From NCBI GenBank assembly GCA_958496175.1, contig OY292275.1, positions 37,773,701-37,837,700 on the forward strand: a DNA stretch of 64,000 bases. Reading direction: 5' to 3'. The position numbers and the translations under genes are program-made. Position 1 is the stretch's first letter; each line of letters begins with the position of its first letter. Below are positions 47,139 to 59,110 of the stretch, piece by piece. This DNA is from Sisyra terminalis. Taxonomy: Eukaryota; Arthropoda; Insecta; Neuroptera; Sisyridae. Below the pieces are notes generated by a model. It was not told the DNA's origin and made no database searches. It saw nothing but the letters and a program-made list of their open reading frames with translations.

Positions 47139-47503
47139 TTATGTTGAGCCCGGTGCCGTTACTGTTTTCAGTTCGTTGTGAGGGTGTGTGAGGTTTAGGT
47201 TGATGGTGTTATGGGTACAATTTTGTGAGGGATGCTGGAAATACTGGCGTATTCGGATGCCATAGTAATGATTATGATGATTCTCTCTATATCCAAAATA
47301 CTTGGAAGAGAGAAATAACTTTATCTGAACGTCAGCCTCGGCAATTTTGGTTTCATTTTCAATTGCTAACATTAATACAATTACAGAAATATATCCCACC
47401 TATCATTCCCACCCCTAGAATTCTCACCCCTGACTGTCTTGTTCATCCGTCTGTGTATGTATCGTCGACAATAATTAAACTCGCTACATTGAACAATGAA
47501 TAA
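47139..47503. other. Higher-GC island with open frames on both strands, identity unknown
   Basis: Frames on the minus (47139-47399) and plus (47225-47503) strands are both open but neither resembles a known family. Complex sequence, for example TGAGCCCGGTGCCGTTACTG and CATCCGTCTGTGTATG. May be a conserved non-coding element. Confidence 0.3.
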
Positions 47504-48892
47504 AATTCAAGTTGCACGTTCCTGTAATTGAAAATAATGGCTTACACTGGGAGTAAATATGGGAAGCGAGTATGTGGAATATTAAAAAAGGCCTACAAGG
47601 CGATGAATTTTAATTTTTCATTCAAATGCGAAAGGGAATTGTGAAAATAATAAATTGGTTTGATTTTTATAATACTTTATAAATTGTTTGACTTTCTCTG
47701 GACCAAAACGTTTGACCTCATCTCTTCTTTTTGCATATAAATCTTTTATTCTTCCGTTTCTTCGTTTCTTTATATGTCTTCATTATGATTGAAAACCGCA
47801 TTGTTGGAATCTCACTCAACTGAAAGATGCGGCCACAAAATTAGCCAAGATTGGAAAAAGAAGTTAACTTACCTTTAAGATAAAATTTCAACAAAAAAAT
47901 TATAGTCTTAAAACTTAATATTTTCATGGACATTGATTCATAATCGTGATCCTTTTACAAAAAGTTCAAACACCATACAAAGTTTTTCATTGTTCGTAAT
48001 TGTTTCATATGCTCGTGTTTGTACTTGTTTTAATTACTACTAAAAAAAAAAACGCGAAAAAAATTTCCCACAAAACCACAAAAGTTATTTTCAAGTACTT
48101 TCTGTTATTTTCATAATCGAAATTACCTAAACTATTTGGCTCTTTAGCCGATCGCTTAAATCCAATAATTTGTTGAAAACTACTTGAGCGTGTAACTTTA
48201 AACAAAATACGTTTTCGCAATGAGCATTGACCTAAATTTGCATGTTTTAGCAAATTTGCGAAAATTGTTTGAACATACCTACAATAAACAACCCTTAGCA
48301 GAATATAAACTAATCGTAAGAGAGGATATACCTTCCTACATTATATCAATTTAGAGGATCATAAAAGTAAATTGTACAAACTTGATGATATTTTGAATTG
48401 TGGAACAAGAAAAATATAGAAACTCTATTCAAGCATCAATCAATTACGTAAAAGCCTCATAAGGAAAGGAGAGACATAATTACGCGGATATATTACCGAA
48501 ATGGTATTACATTTTATAGAAGGGTATAAATAAATGAATTTATTTAAATTTTACGATATTTGATGTAAGGTTGCTACTCTATGAGTAAATCGTTAGATTA
48601 TATTTGACTTAATATTATTTTTTTATAAGAATCATCAAATTTTGAACTATGGTTCATTGAGTAGGTAGTTCATTTGCAAACTTTAGTCTTACGACCATAA
48701 TTGTAAAAACTTTTGAAATAATGAAAAAAAATCATAGTTGATACTCCAAAACAAAAAAAGGAATTAAAACTAAAATGCTAGCAAAAAATTAAGTGATTTA
48801 GTTCCAATTTGCAATTCTTAGAAGTGGAGTATTGAGATGGTAGGAAAAAATGCGACTAAAGAAGACTAAGACAGTAGTAGATACTAATAAGA
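47504..48892. other. AT-rich DNA, no gene seen
   Basis: Nothing recognised. Confidence 0.45.
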
Positions 48893-49080
48893 AAACCGGG
48901 AGGTAATGTCATTTTCTTAACATAAAATTAAAACACTAAGTTTTTAAACCAGTAATTTTGAATCAATGATATAATTATCCTATAAATCCCTTTGACCCTT
49001 AGTACGTAATTTTTTTATGGTAATTAGCTAAAATTAATTGATTATTAATCAGTGCATTTGAAAATTACATTGTGAACATA
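48893..49080 (+). repeat. Dispersed repeat, partner of 55391-55590
   Basis: AAACCGGGAGGTAATGTCAT, TTTTCTTAACATAAAATTAA, CTTTGACCCTTAGTACG and TTGAAAATTACATTGTGAAC align in order with 55391-55590 (AACCGGAAAATAATGTCTTT and on). The partner sits inside an element with GGCCGA/GCCGAATATTCGGC ends. Confidence 0.7.
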
Positions 49081-50026
49081 ATCTAAATTTCCAATATTTT
49101 TACCACTTAAAATGTTTTAGCGGTTGAAATAAATAGAAATACAATGGAACAATTTCAGACGTTTATTGTGAGTAAGGATAATATCATCGAACCTTATTTT
49201 TCTAGGTTTTTTCTTGTGCAAAGGAATCTTCTACTATAGTGTTGCAAAATAAAATTTTCTCAACTGACAATCTTGGAAACTGTTGGATATTTGGTTGACC
49301 AATTAAATTTGATTAGAAATATTTCATAGTTCTTCGATTGTCTGACATAGATTTGATACCATTTCTTACCTTAACATTTTATTGTTTAAGTTTTACCATT
49401 CTTGGTTAATACGAGTTGTAGAACTCAAAGTTATTGAGCTTGAGCTTAAAAAAACTTATTAGTGCACATCTAATGCACTTGGATAAATATTGAAAATGTT
49501 TTTGGTTGCAGCTTTGCGTTACTATTCTGTGAAACTCTTAGAGCCTACAACATCGAATTTGTATTTCTTCAGGCGTTTGTTTAATCAATGCAATATGTAT
49601 TTCAGAATAATAAATATTTTTACATCTTTTAAGAAGTCATTCTAATCATAAATGTCTTAAGTATGACTTTGAAAAACTCTATAAGCCTATAAATGACAAT
49701 TGAATGTCTATAAGTGTAAAGCCAACATTACTTTTCGGTCGTTCTAATGCTTTCCATAGGATTTTAGCCTAAACTTTGTGATGAGACATCAAATACCTAC
49801 GCAAATTTAATTAAACATTTCAGATTTAATGAAGGTTTTTTTTAATTTAATTTAATGAAGAAATTTATAGAAGTAAGAACAAAGTTCTATTGGTTTTCGT
49901 TTTCTGGGACCCTCCCCATAATCCAAGACTCTGATGCTTGTTTAGTTTCAAATATTGGTGTTTACTATTTTCTTCAACAATTTCTATCAAGGTTTACATA
50001 CTTAAGTAGTTTTTCCTTTTTTTTCA
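49081..50026. other. AT-rich DNA, no gene seen
   Basis: Nothing recognised. Confidence 0.45.
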
Positions 50027-50429
50027 ATTATTATTTACCGTCGCTTTATAACTACCAAGGTCTTTAACGACTCTAGGGGTAAATAAGGGTGAATCATCAC
50101 AAAGCAGTTACAGAGTGATCCAAACTACTTGATGACCACTGATGAAGATTGTTTGGCAATCGAAATACGTATTTGGGCAATACGTCACGAATATTTTTGT
50201 TTGAACTTCTGTTCAAATTTATGTTTGTGGTATGATTTTTATATATTATTATATTAAATTATACTACATAAATTGGACTACAATATATCTTATATATTGT
50301 ATACACAGACCCTAGGGTTAATAAGAACCCGTAATCGAGAAATATCGAAAATTTGCCCAATTCGAGGATCGAATCCGAAACCTATCAGTTTTAGAGTGGT
50401 TACCTAAACCACTCGGCCATCAGGAGGCT
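50027..50429 (-). mobile_element. tRNA-derived SINE, copy 13, split by a later insertion
   Basis: The 3' part (50027-50087: minus-strand CTAGAGTCGTTAAAGACCTT, AAAGCGACGGTAAATAATAA) and the 5' part (50312-50429: AGCCTCCTGATGGCCGAGTG, GGATTCGATCC, CGATATTTCTCGATTACGG) belong to one copy. Between them lies a 224-bp insert flanked by a duplicated CTAGGGTTAATAAG-like sequence, so the insert is younger than the SINE. Confidence 0.9.
50088..50311 (+). mobile_element. Insert inside the SINE: repeat with CTGATGA...CGAAATACGTA motif
   Basis: Related to 62093-62296 and, inverted, to 53201-53280. Reads AACTACTTGATGACCACTG, CTGATGAAGATTGTTTGGC, AATCGAAATACGTATTTGGG and CAATACGTC, then TTTGAACTTCTGTTCAAAT, and ends in TATATCTTATATATTGTATA. 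A duplication of about 14 bp of the SINE flanks it, consistent with target-primed insertion. CTGATGA + AGATTG-loop-CAATC + GAAA + CGTAT-loop-ATACG + TC has the order of hammerhead ribozyme parts, with stem III needing a 2-nt bulge. Mechanism and class unknown. Confidence 0.7.
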
Positions 50430-51204
50430 GTAAATTAGTTTTATAGTACAGTAATTTCGACGCAAAGAACTTAATTATTTGTAGATAAATTTTGATAAAA
50501 CCAATTAGGTGCTTTTAATACTGTAAATTTCATTGAATCAATTTTTTATCTCACTTTTTTAATTTTACTGTCTTAGATTATTTTGGCAGGCCAATTTTAT
50601 GGTTGCCTTATTTTAATGTGAATAGTTTTGTTGAGTTTTGGCTATGCGTTTTAAAATCAATTACAGATCTAGTGGAGTTTAAACTGGCATATATGCTGCG
50701 GGCAACAGTTAGTTTCAGAGGGCGCCCAAAGCATGCTATAATAAATGTTTTAACAATTCGTCTCAAGAGGGCGCCTCTATCAAATGTCAACTCCGGTTCA
50801 AAAAAATCGTAGATCCGGGATTGTTCATAACTTCTGGTAATCTTAATTCTTATTGAATTTTAATTTATTAAATCAATTGATCGTCACTGTTAAAAAAATG
50901 AATTTTCTATTTTTTTTTTTTAATTTCATAGTAATGTTGCGAAAGGAAAAGGAAATGGAAAAATCTTAAAAACATTAGGCCATTGCTTTATTATGTAGTA
51001 TGTAATATATACAGAAAGTTAGTCTATTAATGAAATAAAAATATTTATATTCATAAAGAGGAAACATTTACTAAAGCAAGAAGATACAAAATTGTATGAA
51101 TTTAAATGTTTCCACTAAACGCCTTGAACTTGATTTCATTTAATATTGGTACAAACAAACAAAACGAGAAATTCGTTTATGCAAATTAAGCACAACCGGA
51201 AGTC
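50430..51204. other. Upstream region of gene 2, no exon seen
   Basis: A less AT-rich patch at 50590-50820 has open frames on both strands (50603-50812 plus, 50608-50790 minus) with an inverted AGAGGGCGCC (50718 and 50767) motif. This looks like a small palindromic repeat rather than a gene. Confidence 0.4.
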
Positions 51205-51210
51205 TCAGTT
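51205..51210 (+). promoter_or_regulatory. Candidate initiator (TCAGTT) of gene 2
   Basis: TCAGTTCGTCTC matches the arthropod initiator consensus TCAGTY about 465 bp before the start codon, with a GC-richer downstream stretch. No DPE at +28 and no TATA box at -30 were seen, so this is weaker than the promoter at 13338. Confidence 0.35.
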
Positions 51211-51669
51211 CGTCTCTAGGCCGTTTACTTAATTTCGTTCTTATCGTAACTGATCATATATATACATTTTTTTTTTCTGAAAATAATCTAGAACAAGTTG
51301 ACTTAATTTCCCCAACAAAATTAAGAGCAAATATTCTTTTTTTGGCTCTTTTCTCACGCTACCAAACATTAATTTCCCTTTTTTGTTCCAGATTTTCTCG
51401 ATATTTCAACACCGCTTCTTCCGCTTCGGTCTTTCCTGAATGCGTTCAACCTATTCGAATTAAATTTGTGTCGTAGCTGAAAACGAAAACGCAAAAATCG
51501 AAAAATAATGCCGATTTTAAATAATTTAAATCTAATTTGTTCTCAACGTTTATAATTTTGGTTGTTGCTTTAAAAAAAATAAAATAAAAATATAACGAGC
51601 GAGAGTGGAAAGAGTCGTGCGTGGTGATTTGAAAAAGTGAATTTTGTTCCGGAAGAAAATTTCGGCAAA

Positions 51670-51714
51670 ATGGAGACGGAAGAGCTTACCAAACTCGTCG
51701 ATGGGATTTATAAG
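51670..51714 (+). CDS. First coding exon of an I-BAR (IRSp53/BAIAP2-like) gene, partial
   Basis: ATG at 51670 in a good context (GGCAAAATGGAG) opens METEELTKLVDGIYK. The exon ends at a perfect donor AAG|GTAAGA (51714/51715), phase 0. An in-frame TGA at 51625-51627 and a CA-rich 5' leader support this start. The peptide is like the N-terminus of IRSp53-type proteins, where the first I-BAR helix begins with EExxxLTxxxYK and continues with a N-x-x-x-x-F-N-P stretch. I-BAR proteins bend membranes outward and link Rho GTPases to actin in filopodia. Fifteen residues are few, so the family call is moderate. A polypyrimidine tract and AG at 51390-51391 (TTTTTTGTTCCAG) could be an acceptor, making this exon 51392-51714 with further 5' non-coding exons upstream. 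No second coding exon was found before 64000, so the first intron exceeds 12 kb. Confidence 0.6.
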
Positions 51715-53200
51715 GTAAGAATTAAATTATAACAATTTTTTCGTCTAAAATTATTCAAAACCGCACAATGCGATTATATAATGTTATTATAAACCGAAAA
51801 CAGAGATGGAATCCACGAGAAAGAGAATATTATTTGAATTCTAGACACGTGAATCTTCTCTTCACATTTGCCATCCAAATAAAGTTTCGTATGTATGAGA
51901 TTGCAAAAATTCTCCATCATTCAACACTTTAATTGGATCAAGCAAAAAAATTGATTCCAAATTGGACGTTTCCAAATTAAAAATCGCCAAATTTAGACAA
52001 AATTAGTTTAAAGTTTAAATGTTTTTTTTTTTTTTTTTGATAAACCATCAACCTTATGCAATTCCGTCTTTATCTGAATTTCTTAAAAGAAAATACAAAC
52101 ATCTAATATTTAAATTAGATCGATTGAAATTTGATATTAAGCAATTACAAACTCACAAACAGGTTTTTCAAATTCTTCGATTTTTTCTCTTTTTCACTTA
52201 AGTGACAAACCATGAAGTTCAAAAAGTCAAGGCTGGATGTTGTCGCTTGTATTATATTTTTTTTCTAATTCCAATTTTTTATTTTATTTTTGTTATTTTC
52301 TATAGCTGTTGTCCGATTTGGCGTTTCTTAACCTTTTTTTAAAAACATATACCTATGAAATTCAGTGGCGGAACCATTAAGATTCATAAACTCATCGCAC
52401 GCTATTTAAAAAGCGTAATATATTGTTCAATAATAAAGTAATGCTTTGTTGTCTAGACATTTGGAAGCATGTAATATGTTTCGTAATCATACTGTCTTAT
52501 ACAACATGAACAATTTGAGAAGCGGAAGAACTTAAATTTTAAAATTAAGAAATGTAAAATGAACAATAACTTTAAAATTGCATCTATCTGTTCAGAAATG
52601 GTTTTGCAACATTGGGCATTTTTAAATTTAGAATTAGTCACAATAATAAACATTTTTGATTGGCTTTTCAATAAAAATTAGCTTAAAAGAGAAAAAATCC
52701 CATTAATGGCAAATATTTTTTAATTTACTAAATGTACTTAATTTTGGTTACCAACAGGAAACATAAATATTCAACTAATCAAAATATTTGGTTAACCGCT
52801 TTGATATCAATTAACTCTTACATTCGAAATTCTATTGTGAAATTATCACAAAATCAATTCTCATTTATTACATAAATAATCGTTTCAATATTTAGATAAT
52901 AATTATTGTCAATTTTAATTGTGGTAATAAACGTTAATGTTTTTCATTATTATATATAGAACTAATTTTAAAAAAAACGTCACATTTTATTAACCAAGAA
53001 AGTTTGAGTAAATGAAAAAAATTGGGTATTTTTATGTAATTAGAAAATACACTGCTGAAATGTTTGGGTTTTTGTTGTTGTATGAATTTGTGTTTTCACT
53101 ATTGATATGTATATATGGATAAACCATACATATGGCGTGAAATAAAAATAAGAAAATCCTAGTGTGGCTTATGAAGCGCCATCTACGTAGACACTGTTTT
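51715..53200 (+). other. First intron of gene 2, nothing recognised
   Basis: AT-rich, with a long T-run at 52021. No exon matching a continuation of an I-BAR domain was found. Confidence 0.45.
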
Positions 53201-53280
53201 GGCAGTGATACGTATATATTTTTTAAGGCACTGATACGTATTTCGAATGCCAAGTAAACTTCATCAGTGGTGATCAATAC
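53201..53280 (-). repeat. CTGATGA/CGAAATACGTA repeat, third copy (fragment)
   Basis: The minus strand reads GTATTGATCACCACTGATGA, AGTTTACTTGGCATTCGAAA and TACGTATCAGTGCC. This matches the core of 50088-50311. The 3' tail is absent; an inverted ATACGTATCACTGCC follows. Confidence 0.7.
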
Positions 53281-53714
53281 CTAGAAGTCTTAGATTACAA
53301 TCAAATTATATCTGCGGAATGAGTTAATAAATACTTTTAATTTTCATGTATTTTTCAAATTTTTGGTCAGTAAAGAAAATAAAGAAATATTTTACTCAAG
53401 AAAAAAAAATGGTTAAAATTTGGTATTGAATGTAAGGTTTCATACATTTTAATACCATTCTAAATATTCAGATACGATTTTAATTCCTTTGGGTATGCTT
53501 TATTTTGTTGACTTCCATGAGATATTTTTAACATAAGAATTAGTTTCAAAAGAAACAAATTATATTTTCAATGTTGATATGTGATTTACAAGTGATTGTC
53601 GCTCTTTTAGATTCAAATTTTAATATTTGTTCGTCACTTTCCTGTATACTGTACGTGTTTACGTTATTTGGAGGTTTTTGGCAGTAATTTTTAAAAATAC
53701 AAAATACTGTTGGT
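53281..53714. other. Intronic AT-rich DNA, nothing recognised
   Basis: Nothing recognised. Confidence 0.4.
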
Positions 53715-53850
53715 AGCCTACTATTGATTAAGGTTGCCACTCCAAAACTGTTAGGTGTTGGGTCCGAATTTCTCGATTTACGGATTTTTATTAACACTAG
53801 AGTCGCTTAAGACCTTGGTAGTTCTAAAGCGACCGTAAATTTAATAATTA
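53715..53850 (+). mobile_element. tRNA-derived SINE, copy 14 (internal deletion)
   Basis: AGCCTACTATTGATTAAGG, CCACTCCAAAACTGTTAGG, TGTTGGGTCCGAATTTCTCG, ATTTACGGATTTTTATTAAC, TAGAGTCGCTTAAGACC and AAAGCGACCGTAAAT. About 25 bp between the B box and TTTCTCGATT are missing. The A box is changed to ACTATTGATTAAGG. Confidence 0.86.
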
Positions 53851-55287
53851 ATGCCCTTAGACTACATAGTATGTAAACACATAAGCGTAGGGAATCATTG
53901 AATCCTTAGTGGTTTCCCGATGTTTGTCATTGTTTTTTGATAAAAATTAAATACATAATATTGTATAACAGCTTCTGAAAATCTATTTATTATTGTTAAT
54001 ACGCGTTATGTACGATCAGGAAACATCTGGTAGAATCGGATTTATAGAACCTTGTTTTTTATTCTCTGTTATTTTATGGTAGCTTATACATATCGTCCCC
54101 CCATTAAGTACCAGAGTTGATTTTTCCTATTCAGTAAATGTAGTCTGATATATTTGAGGGTGTACATTTTCCCGATTTTAAAAATAATAACTCAAACCTA
54201 ACGTCACTAGCTTTAGATGTATTATTGTTGGTTTTAGTTGTATAGTTTTTTTTTTGTTGTTTAAAACCAAATTAAAATGTTATTTCTACGTTTGTTCTGA
54301 CAAAGCTAACATAAATTAATTTTCATAGTATTTGCTCATTATTTTTACAGGAAGAGTATATTTTGTGTAAAAAATCGGTGCAGATAGATGTAAATGTGCA
54401 GCAAGTTCTATCCTACTCTTATTTGTTTTTTGTCGTTTCGGATAATATTATTCATTGAAATCATCCGACCAGCCAAAACTGGACTAAAATTTTTGTTATT
54501 TTTTTCTTTAAATGAACAGTTAATTGGTTGGGTGTTTCATGCGCTCGGGTGCTCGGGCGAAGGAAATGAATGTATGTTCTGATATCAATTATATTTTATT
54601 TTGTTTTTGCAAATCTAGAGGTACATCAACTAAAAATTGATACTGTTAGTGCTTTTAACCAAAAAATTACAAGAATTTTAAAGTGTAATACGGTTTTTAT
54701 TTTCTTAAATATAAAGAACAATTGAATTCATTTCCATGTTTTCAACAGTCGACCGATCGAAAAGTTTAAAATGTAAAATATTTAAAGAATGCCGAAAAAA
54801 ATAATAAAAAAATTTAAGATATTGAGGTATCTACAAAACAAATACTTTTATAAACATGCTTATGTATTTTACAAACAATGAAATATAAAATTCTACCAGT
54901 GTATGAAAATTTCAAAGTTCGAAAATCGAAGATTAAGATTATACTTTGTAATTGTCTTGTATAATGTATTATGAAAGTTGTTGACACAATTCTTTATACC
55001 GACATGAAAACTAATATTGAATTCAGAATATGATAAAATCGGAGCACTAAACCTTTTAGAACAATAATATTTACGCCAGTTGTAATCGCCAGAGATTTGA
55101 TTTTGGTTGCAAGTATAAAAAAAATCCTTCATATTTTATTCTTGAATTCATACACGGAAAAAATATAGTAAACATAGCATTGCAACATCGCAATCTAGGA
55201 CTAGACTTTCATTAACTAAGCCTTTACAATGTTCTATTTTAAAATAGAACATTTGGAAATGTATATTTGAATTTTGATGTTATAACA
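53851..55287. other. Intronic AT-rich DNA, no exon seen
   Basis: A short GC-richer patch near 54530-54560 (GCGCTCGGGTGCTCGGGCG) is notable but has no recognised identity. Confidence 0.45.
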
Positions 55288-55710
55288 ATATTCGGCCACT
55301 ATTCGATATTTGGTTACTTTTTTAATAGTCGATATTTGGCCGAACACCGATTATCAAATCATCAAAAAAATACATTTTACTCAAAGTAATGGAACCGGAA
55401 AATAATGTCTTTTTCTTAGCATGACATTAAAATACAAGATTTTTAAACAAGGTTTAATTTCGAATAAATGATTAAATCACCCTCAATATCAATATCAGCA
55501 CCCTTTTGACATTCAGTATGCAAATTTTTAATTCTAAAAAAATGCAATTGATTACTAAGTTATATATAATTGTAAATCACATTTTCAACATCATATTTAA
55601 TGCTAACAATAAACCTAGGTACTAAGGTACTAAGTTTTGCCGAATATTCGGCACTTTGACTAAGAGACTCGCCGAATATTCGTTATTCGGTGATCGGCCT
55701 ATTCATGGCA
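55288..55710. mobile_element. Element with GGCCGAATATTCGGC-type ends
   Basis: The left edge ATATTCGGCCACTATTCG with TCGATATTTGGCCGAACACC, and the right edge GCCGAATATTCGGCACTTTG with CGCCGAATATTCGTTATTCG and GGTGATCGGCC, face each other. The interior (55391-55590) recurs at 48893-49080. Termini of this kind occur in hAT-like MITEs; no clear target duplication. Confidence 0.55.
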
Positions 55711-58163
55711 TCAATAATTAATACCATAACAAAAAGTACGCTGTAATATTGGAATGTTTTCTGTTAATGCAAAGAATATATTCATAGGGTATACCATATA
55801 CAAATAAAAGAGGCTCTTATGTCTTCTAATATCTTTGGCCTTACTCTTTGGCTTTGCAATGCATACTAGTAACACTACTTAAATATTTATGGACTTATAC
55901 ATGAACTAATTTCTTTTGTGAACCATTATGTGTTTTGCACCAGTTCAGTAATGTGCTGCTTTATCATAGTGGTGATAATAGGCAATTGATCTTAAGCGGC
56001 GTTTAATTAGCAGGATGAGTCAAACTACATTCCTCTATCTTCTTTTTCTTTTTGAACTATTATTATGAACAAGTAATTTTCGATGTTGTATCGTAAAAAT
56101 TGCAATACATTCGTTCGGTCCAGCACTGCAATAATGAATAAAAAAAATTACGATGAATTGTAATTTTGCTTATAGTTGTTTTCCATGTAGAGAGAAAGTG
56201 TAAAGTTTTCGAAGATTTCTTTGATTTCATCCAAGATCAGTGTTTCAAATAAATCTTTCCATTGAAAAGATTTTTCTTAAACCTACACGATAACATTATT
56301 TTTAAAACTAATGCCATTATTACCGTGATGATTTTTACCTTGAGTACTATTCTTTAGAAAAAAAATCGAAACAATGAAGGGACAGTATTAAATGTTTTAT
56401 CATACAATAATGGATATGGGAATGTAAGTGTCCATATATATCTTACTTATGCCTTTTTTAATATGTAAAATCCTTATTTATTGTATCTACGATTTCTTTG
56501 TGTGAATTTTATTTACAGGACATTTACCTTTGTGATGTAATATTTTTACCCTTATTAGCAAAGAATTGCTTTTTTTCTATTCCAAAACGGAATGCCGAAG
56601 AAGCAATTTGAATTCAATATTTTCGTGACGGAATGCCAGAAAAATGATTAATATTAAAACTAAAATGGAAAAATTCTCAAAACCGAATAAATCATTGACG
56701 AAAAAAATATTTGATATATACTCCAATTTGATATTTTTATTGCTTTCCGTTTTCTTAAAAAGAAGGTCAAAAATTTTGGAAAATTCGTCGAACTTACTTT
56801 TGCCAATTTTCCCTTTCGTCAAGTGCTTATTCATATGAAAAATTAATATATCATCATCCATCTAGAAAAAAGGAAAACGTAAAAAACTCACTCGAACTTT
56901 GGCGCTAGCTTGAAATGATAAATTTTTCTTCAATGATGACAAATTATATAAATATATTGTAATATATAGAGACATTTAAGAATAAAAGAAAAATGAAAGA
57001 GAAAATTTTGCTAACGTAACATAAGAAAAAGGAATCAACGATAAAAAAAAGCTGAACAGAAGGAATTGGTTACTCAGTTGTAAACGCACGTATTCCGTTT
57101 TCATCTTTTCTGAAGTGTCTCTGGTCCTGTGGATCCTTTACACAGGTATTGTCGCGACTTTGAAAAAGGATCACGACACGCTCGATAAAGCTTTTATGCA
57201 TTAAAAAAGCGAATTTTCTTTTGCAAAAAAGAAATGAAAACATATCTGCCGTTCAAGTTCTTTGTTATGCTTTTTTTAAGTGAAATGCAACGCTTTTCTT
57301 TTCTCCTCCTAGTCTTTTTAACATTCAATTGGATTAACATAGAAATATAGAACATAGGAAAATGAACGCGACTATTCATTTTTTTTTTGTTGGCTTCTTT
57401 CATCAATATATAAAGCGATGTTTGCATTTCTTCTTCCGACTTTTCATCAATTTAAAAAAAGACAAATATTTATTTTCTGTAAACGAGACAGTCAACATCA
57501 TTTAAAATTAAGTTAATGAGAAGAACATAAAAATTTACATTTACCTAGAAAATACAAGTTTTGAAAGCGTAGAAACATTTTCCTTAGATCTTTTCACTTT
57601 CGTTCGTTTAAATATGAACATGGGTGACCATACTTTATAGATCTTTGTTTTAATATTTTCATAATTTTTAATATTTTTGTAAGTAACCTTATTGAAATAT
57701 TTTTTAAAATATTTACGCTACATTCGTTGAAAATTTTAATATTAAATCCTTGGTATCATTTAGTAAATTGCTAAAAATAAAGCCTTATTCAGGTTTGTGA
57801 TTTTATGCCTTTGGTTTATTGCCACATAAATACTTGTGAGATATTCAAGGAAATAAATAAGAGTAGATCTTTAGCCGTACTATTCTTGAGCGAAGATATT
57901 GAACTTTGAACCGATTATGAATGATGTTACATTTTTTATGTATAATATTTCGCATTAATATTGTTCATTGCTATAAAAAAATATATTAAAAATTTGAGTA
58001 GAAAGAAAAAAGAATCAAAACGATGGCAGATGAAAATTATAAAAATCATCATTCTGAATCCCAATTTACTAAAACAAACGGGTGATTACTGATTTGAATG
58101 TTCCTATACTAAAAACATGTAAATTTTACTGTTAGTTCTTTATTCATCCGCCAGTCTGTATAT
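55711..58163. other. Intronic AT-rich DNA, no exon seen
   Basis: The opposed frames at 56577-56861 and 56644-56838 are AT-driven. A more complex patch at 57060-57190 (CACGTATTCCGTTTTC, TTGTCGCGACTTTG) may be conserved non-coding DNA. Confidence 0.45.
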
Positions 58164-58464
58164 CAGGGTTGTTCAACCAATTTGACCCTTTGGACCATAT
58201 AAACTTTGTCAAAAAAGATTGGGCCACATAAACACGAATATTTTTTGGCAAACTCTATTAGGCATAATTATTTTGTAACTGTGATTACAACCGATAAAAT
58301 CTGGATACCAAAAAAACACCATGATTATTAATAATTGCAATATTTATTGTCAAAAAAAAAACTACACAATTGCGTACTTAAATGCAATTTTTTATTGAGA
58401 AAATATTAATTAATTTAACTTTGGGCCAAATGGGATCGTATTTTGGGCCGCGTGTTGGACATCC
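58164..58464. mobile_element. hAT-type MITE, about 300 bp
   Basis: CAGGGTTGTTCAACCAATTT with TGGACC and ATTGGGCCACATAAAC at the left faces TTGGGCCAAATGGGATCG and GGGCCGCGTGTTGGACATCC at the right. GGCC-rich subterminal segments and CAGGG...CAAC termini fit hAT. Flanking octamers (CTGTATAT, ATATATAT) match only in part. Confidence 0.6.
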
Positions 58465-58970
58465 ATATATATCGTTATTTCTCTGTAATAAAGGTAAGAA
58501 ATTTCAGTAAAAGTGAAGTAAGAAATAAGCCGGCTGAAACGATAAACATTGTCCTGTCAGCCTATATTATAATAAGCTGTAGCCTGTAAGTAAAAAAAAT
58601 GAATTTTAATAAAAACGTGTGTGAAACCTTAAAAGGACCTCCCTTAGCAACTCGCAGCAACCCTCGTTGTACCTATTGTAACTTACTTTGAAGACATACA
58701 TATTTCAATTAAGTTTTGAGAAAAATCGGTATATCTCGGGAAATATTGATTTTAGTGCAAAAATAATGATAAAAACCATTCCTTGGTAATCCGCAGCATT
58801 CTTTGATGTACCTGTTGATGTGAGACTTTATTAAGGCTCTGGTTTTAATAAAAAATGCGATTTTATGAATACAAAGTTAGATAAAAATTGCATAACGGTC
58901 AGTAAAGAAATTTAAGAGATTTTCAACAAAAAACATTGATAATTTCTGCTATACACATCCCTGTGAAAAA
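58465..58970. other. Intronic AT-rich DNA, no exon seen
   Basis: Nothing recognised. Confidence 0.4.
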
Positions 58971-59110
58971 AAGCATTTAGTGGTATTTTAAAATAATTAC
59001 ATTAAAATTGCCTTTAACAATTTTAAACGACTTCTAATGAGTTTATTGATCATTTAAATGCCTTTAAGTTTTTTTTTCTTTTTTAAAGGAATGCTTCTTA
59101 AAAACCGTGC
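58971..59110 (+). repeat. AATGCCTTTAA repeat, partner of 16779-16845
   Basis: AAAAAAGCATTTAGTGGTATTTT, ATTACATTAAAATTGCCTTT and AACAATTTTAAACGAC parallel 16779-16845. AAATGCCTTTAAG near 59068 resembles 17828. Old and diverged. Confidence 0.45.
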
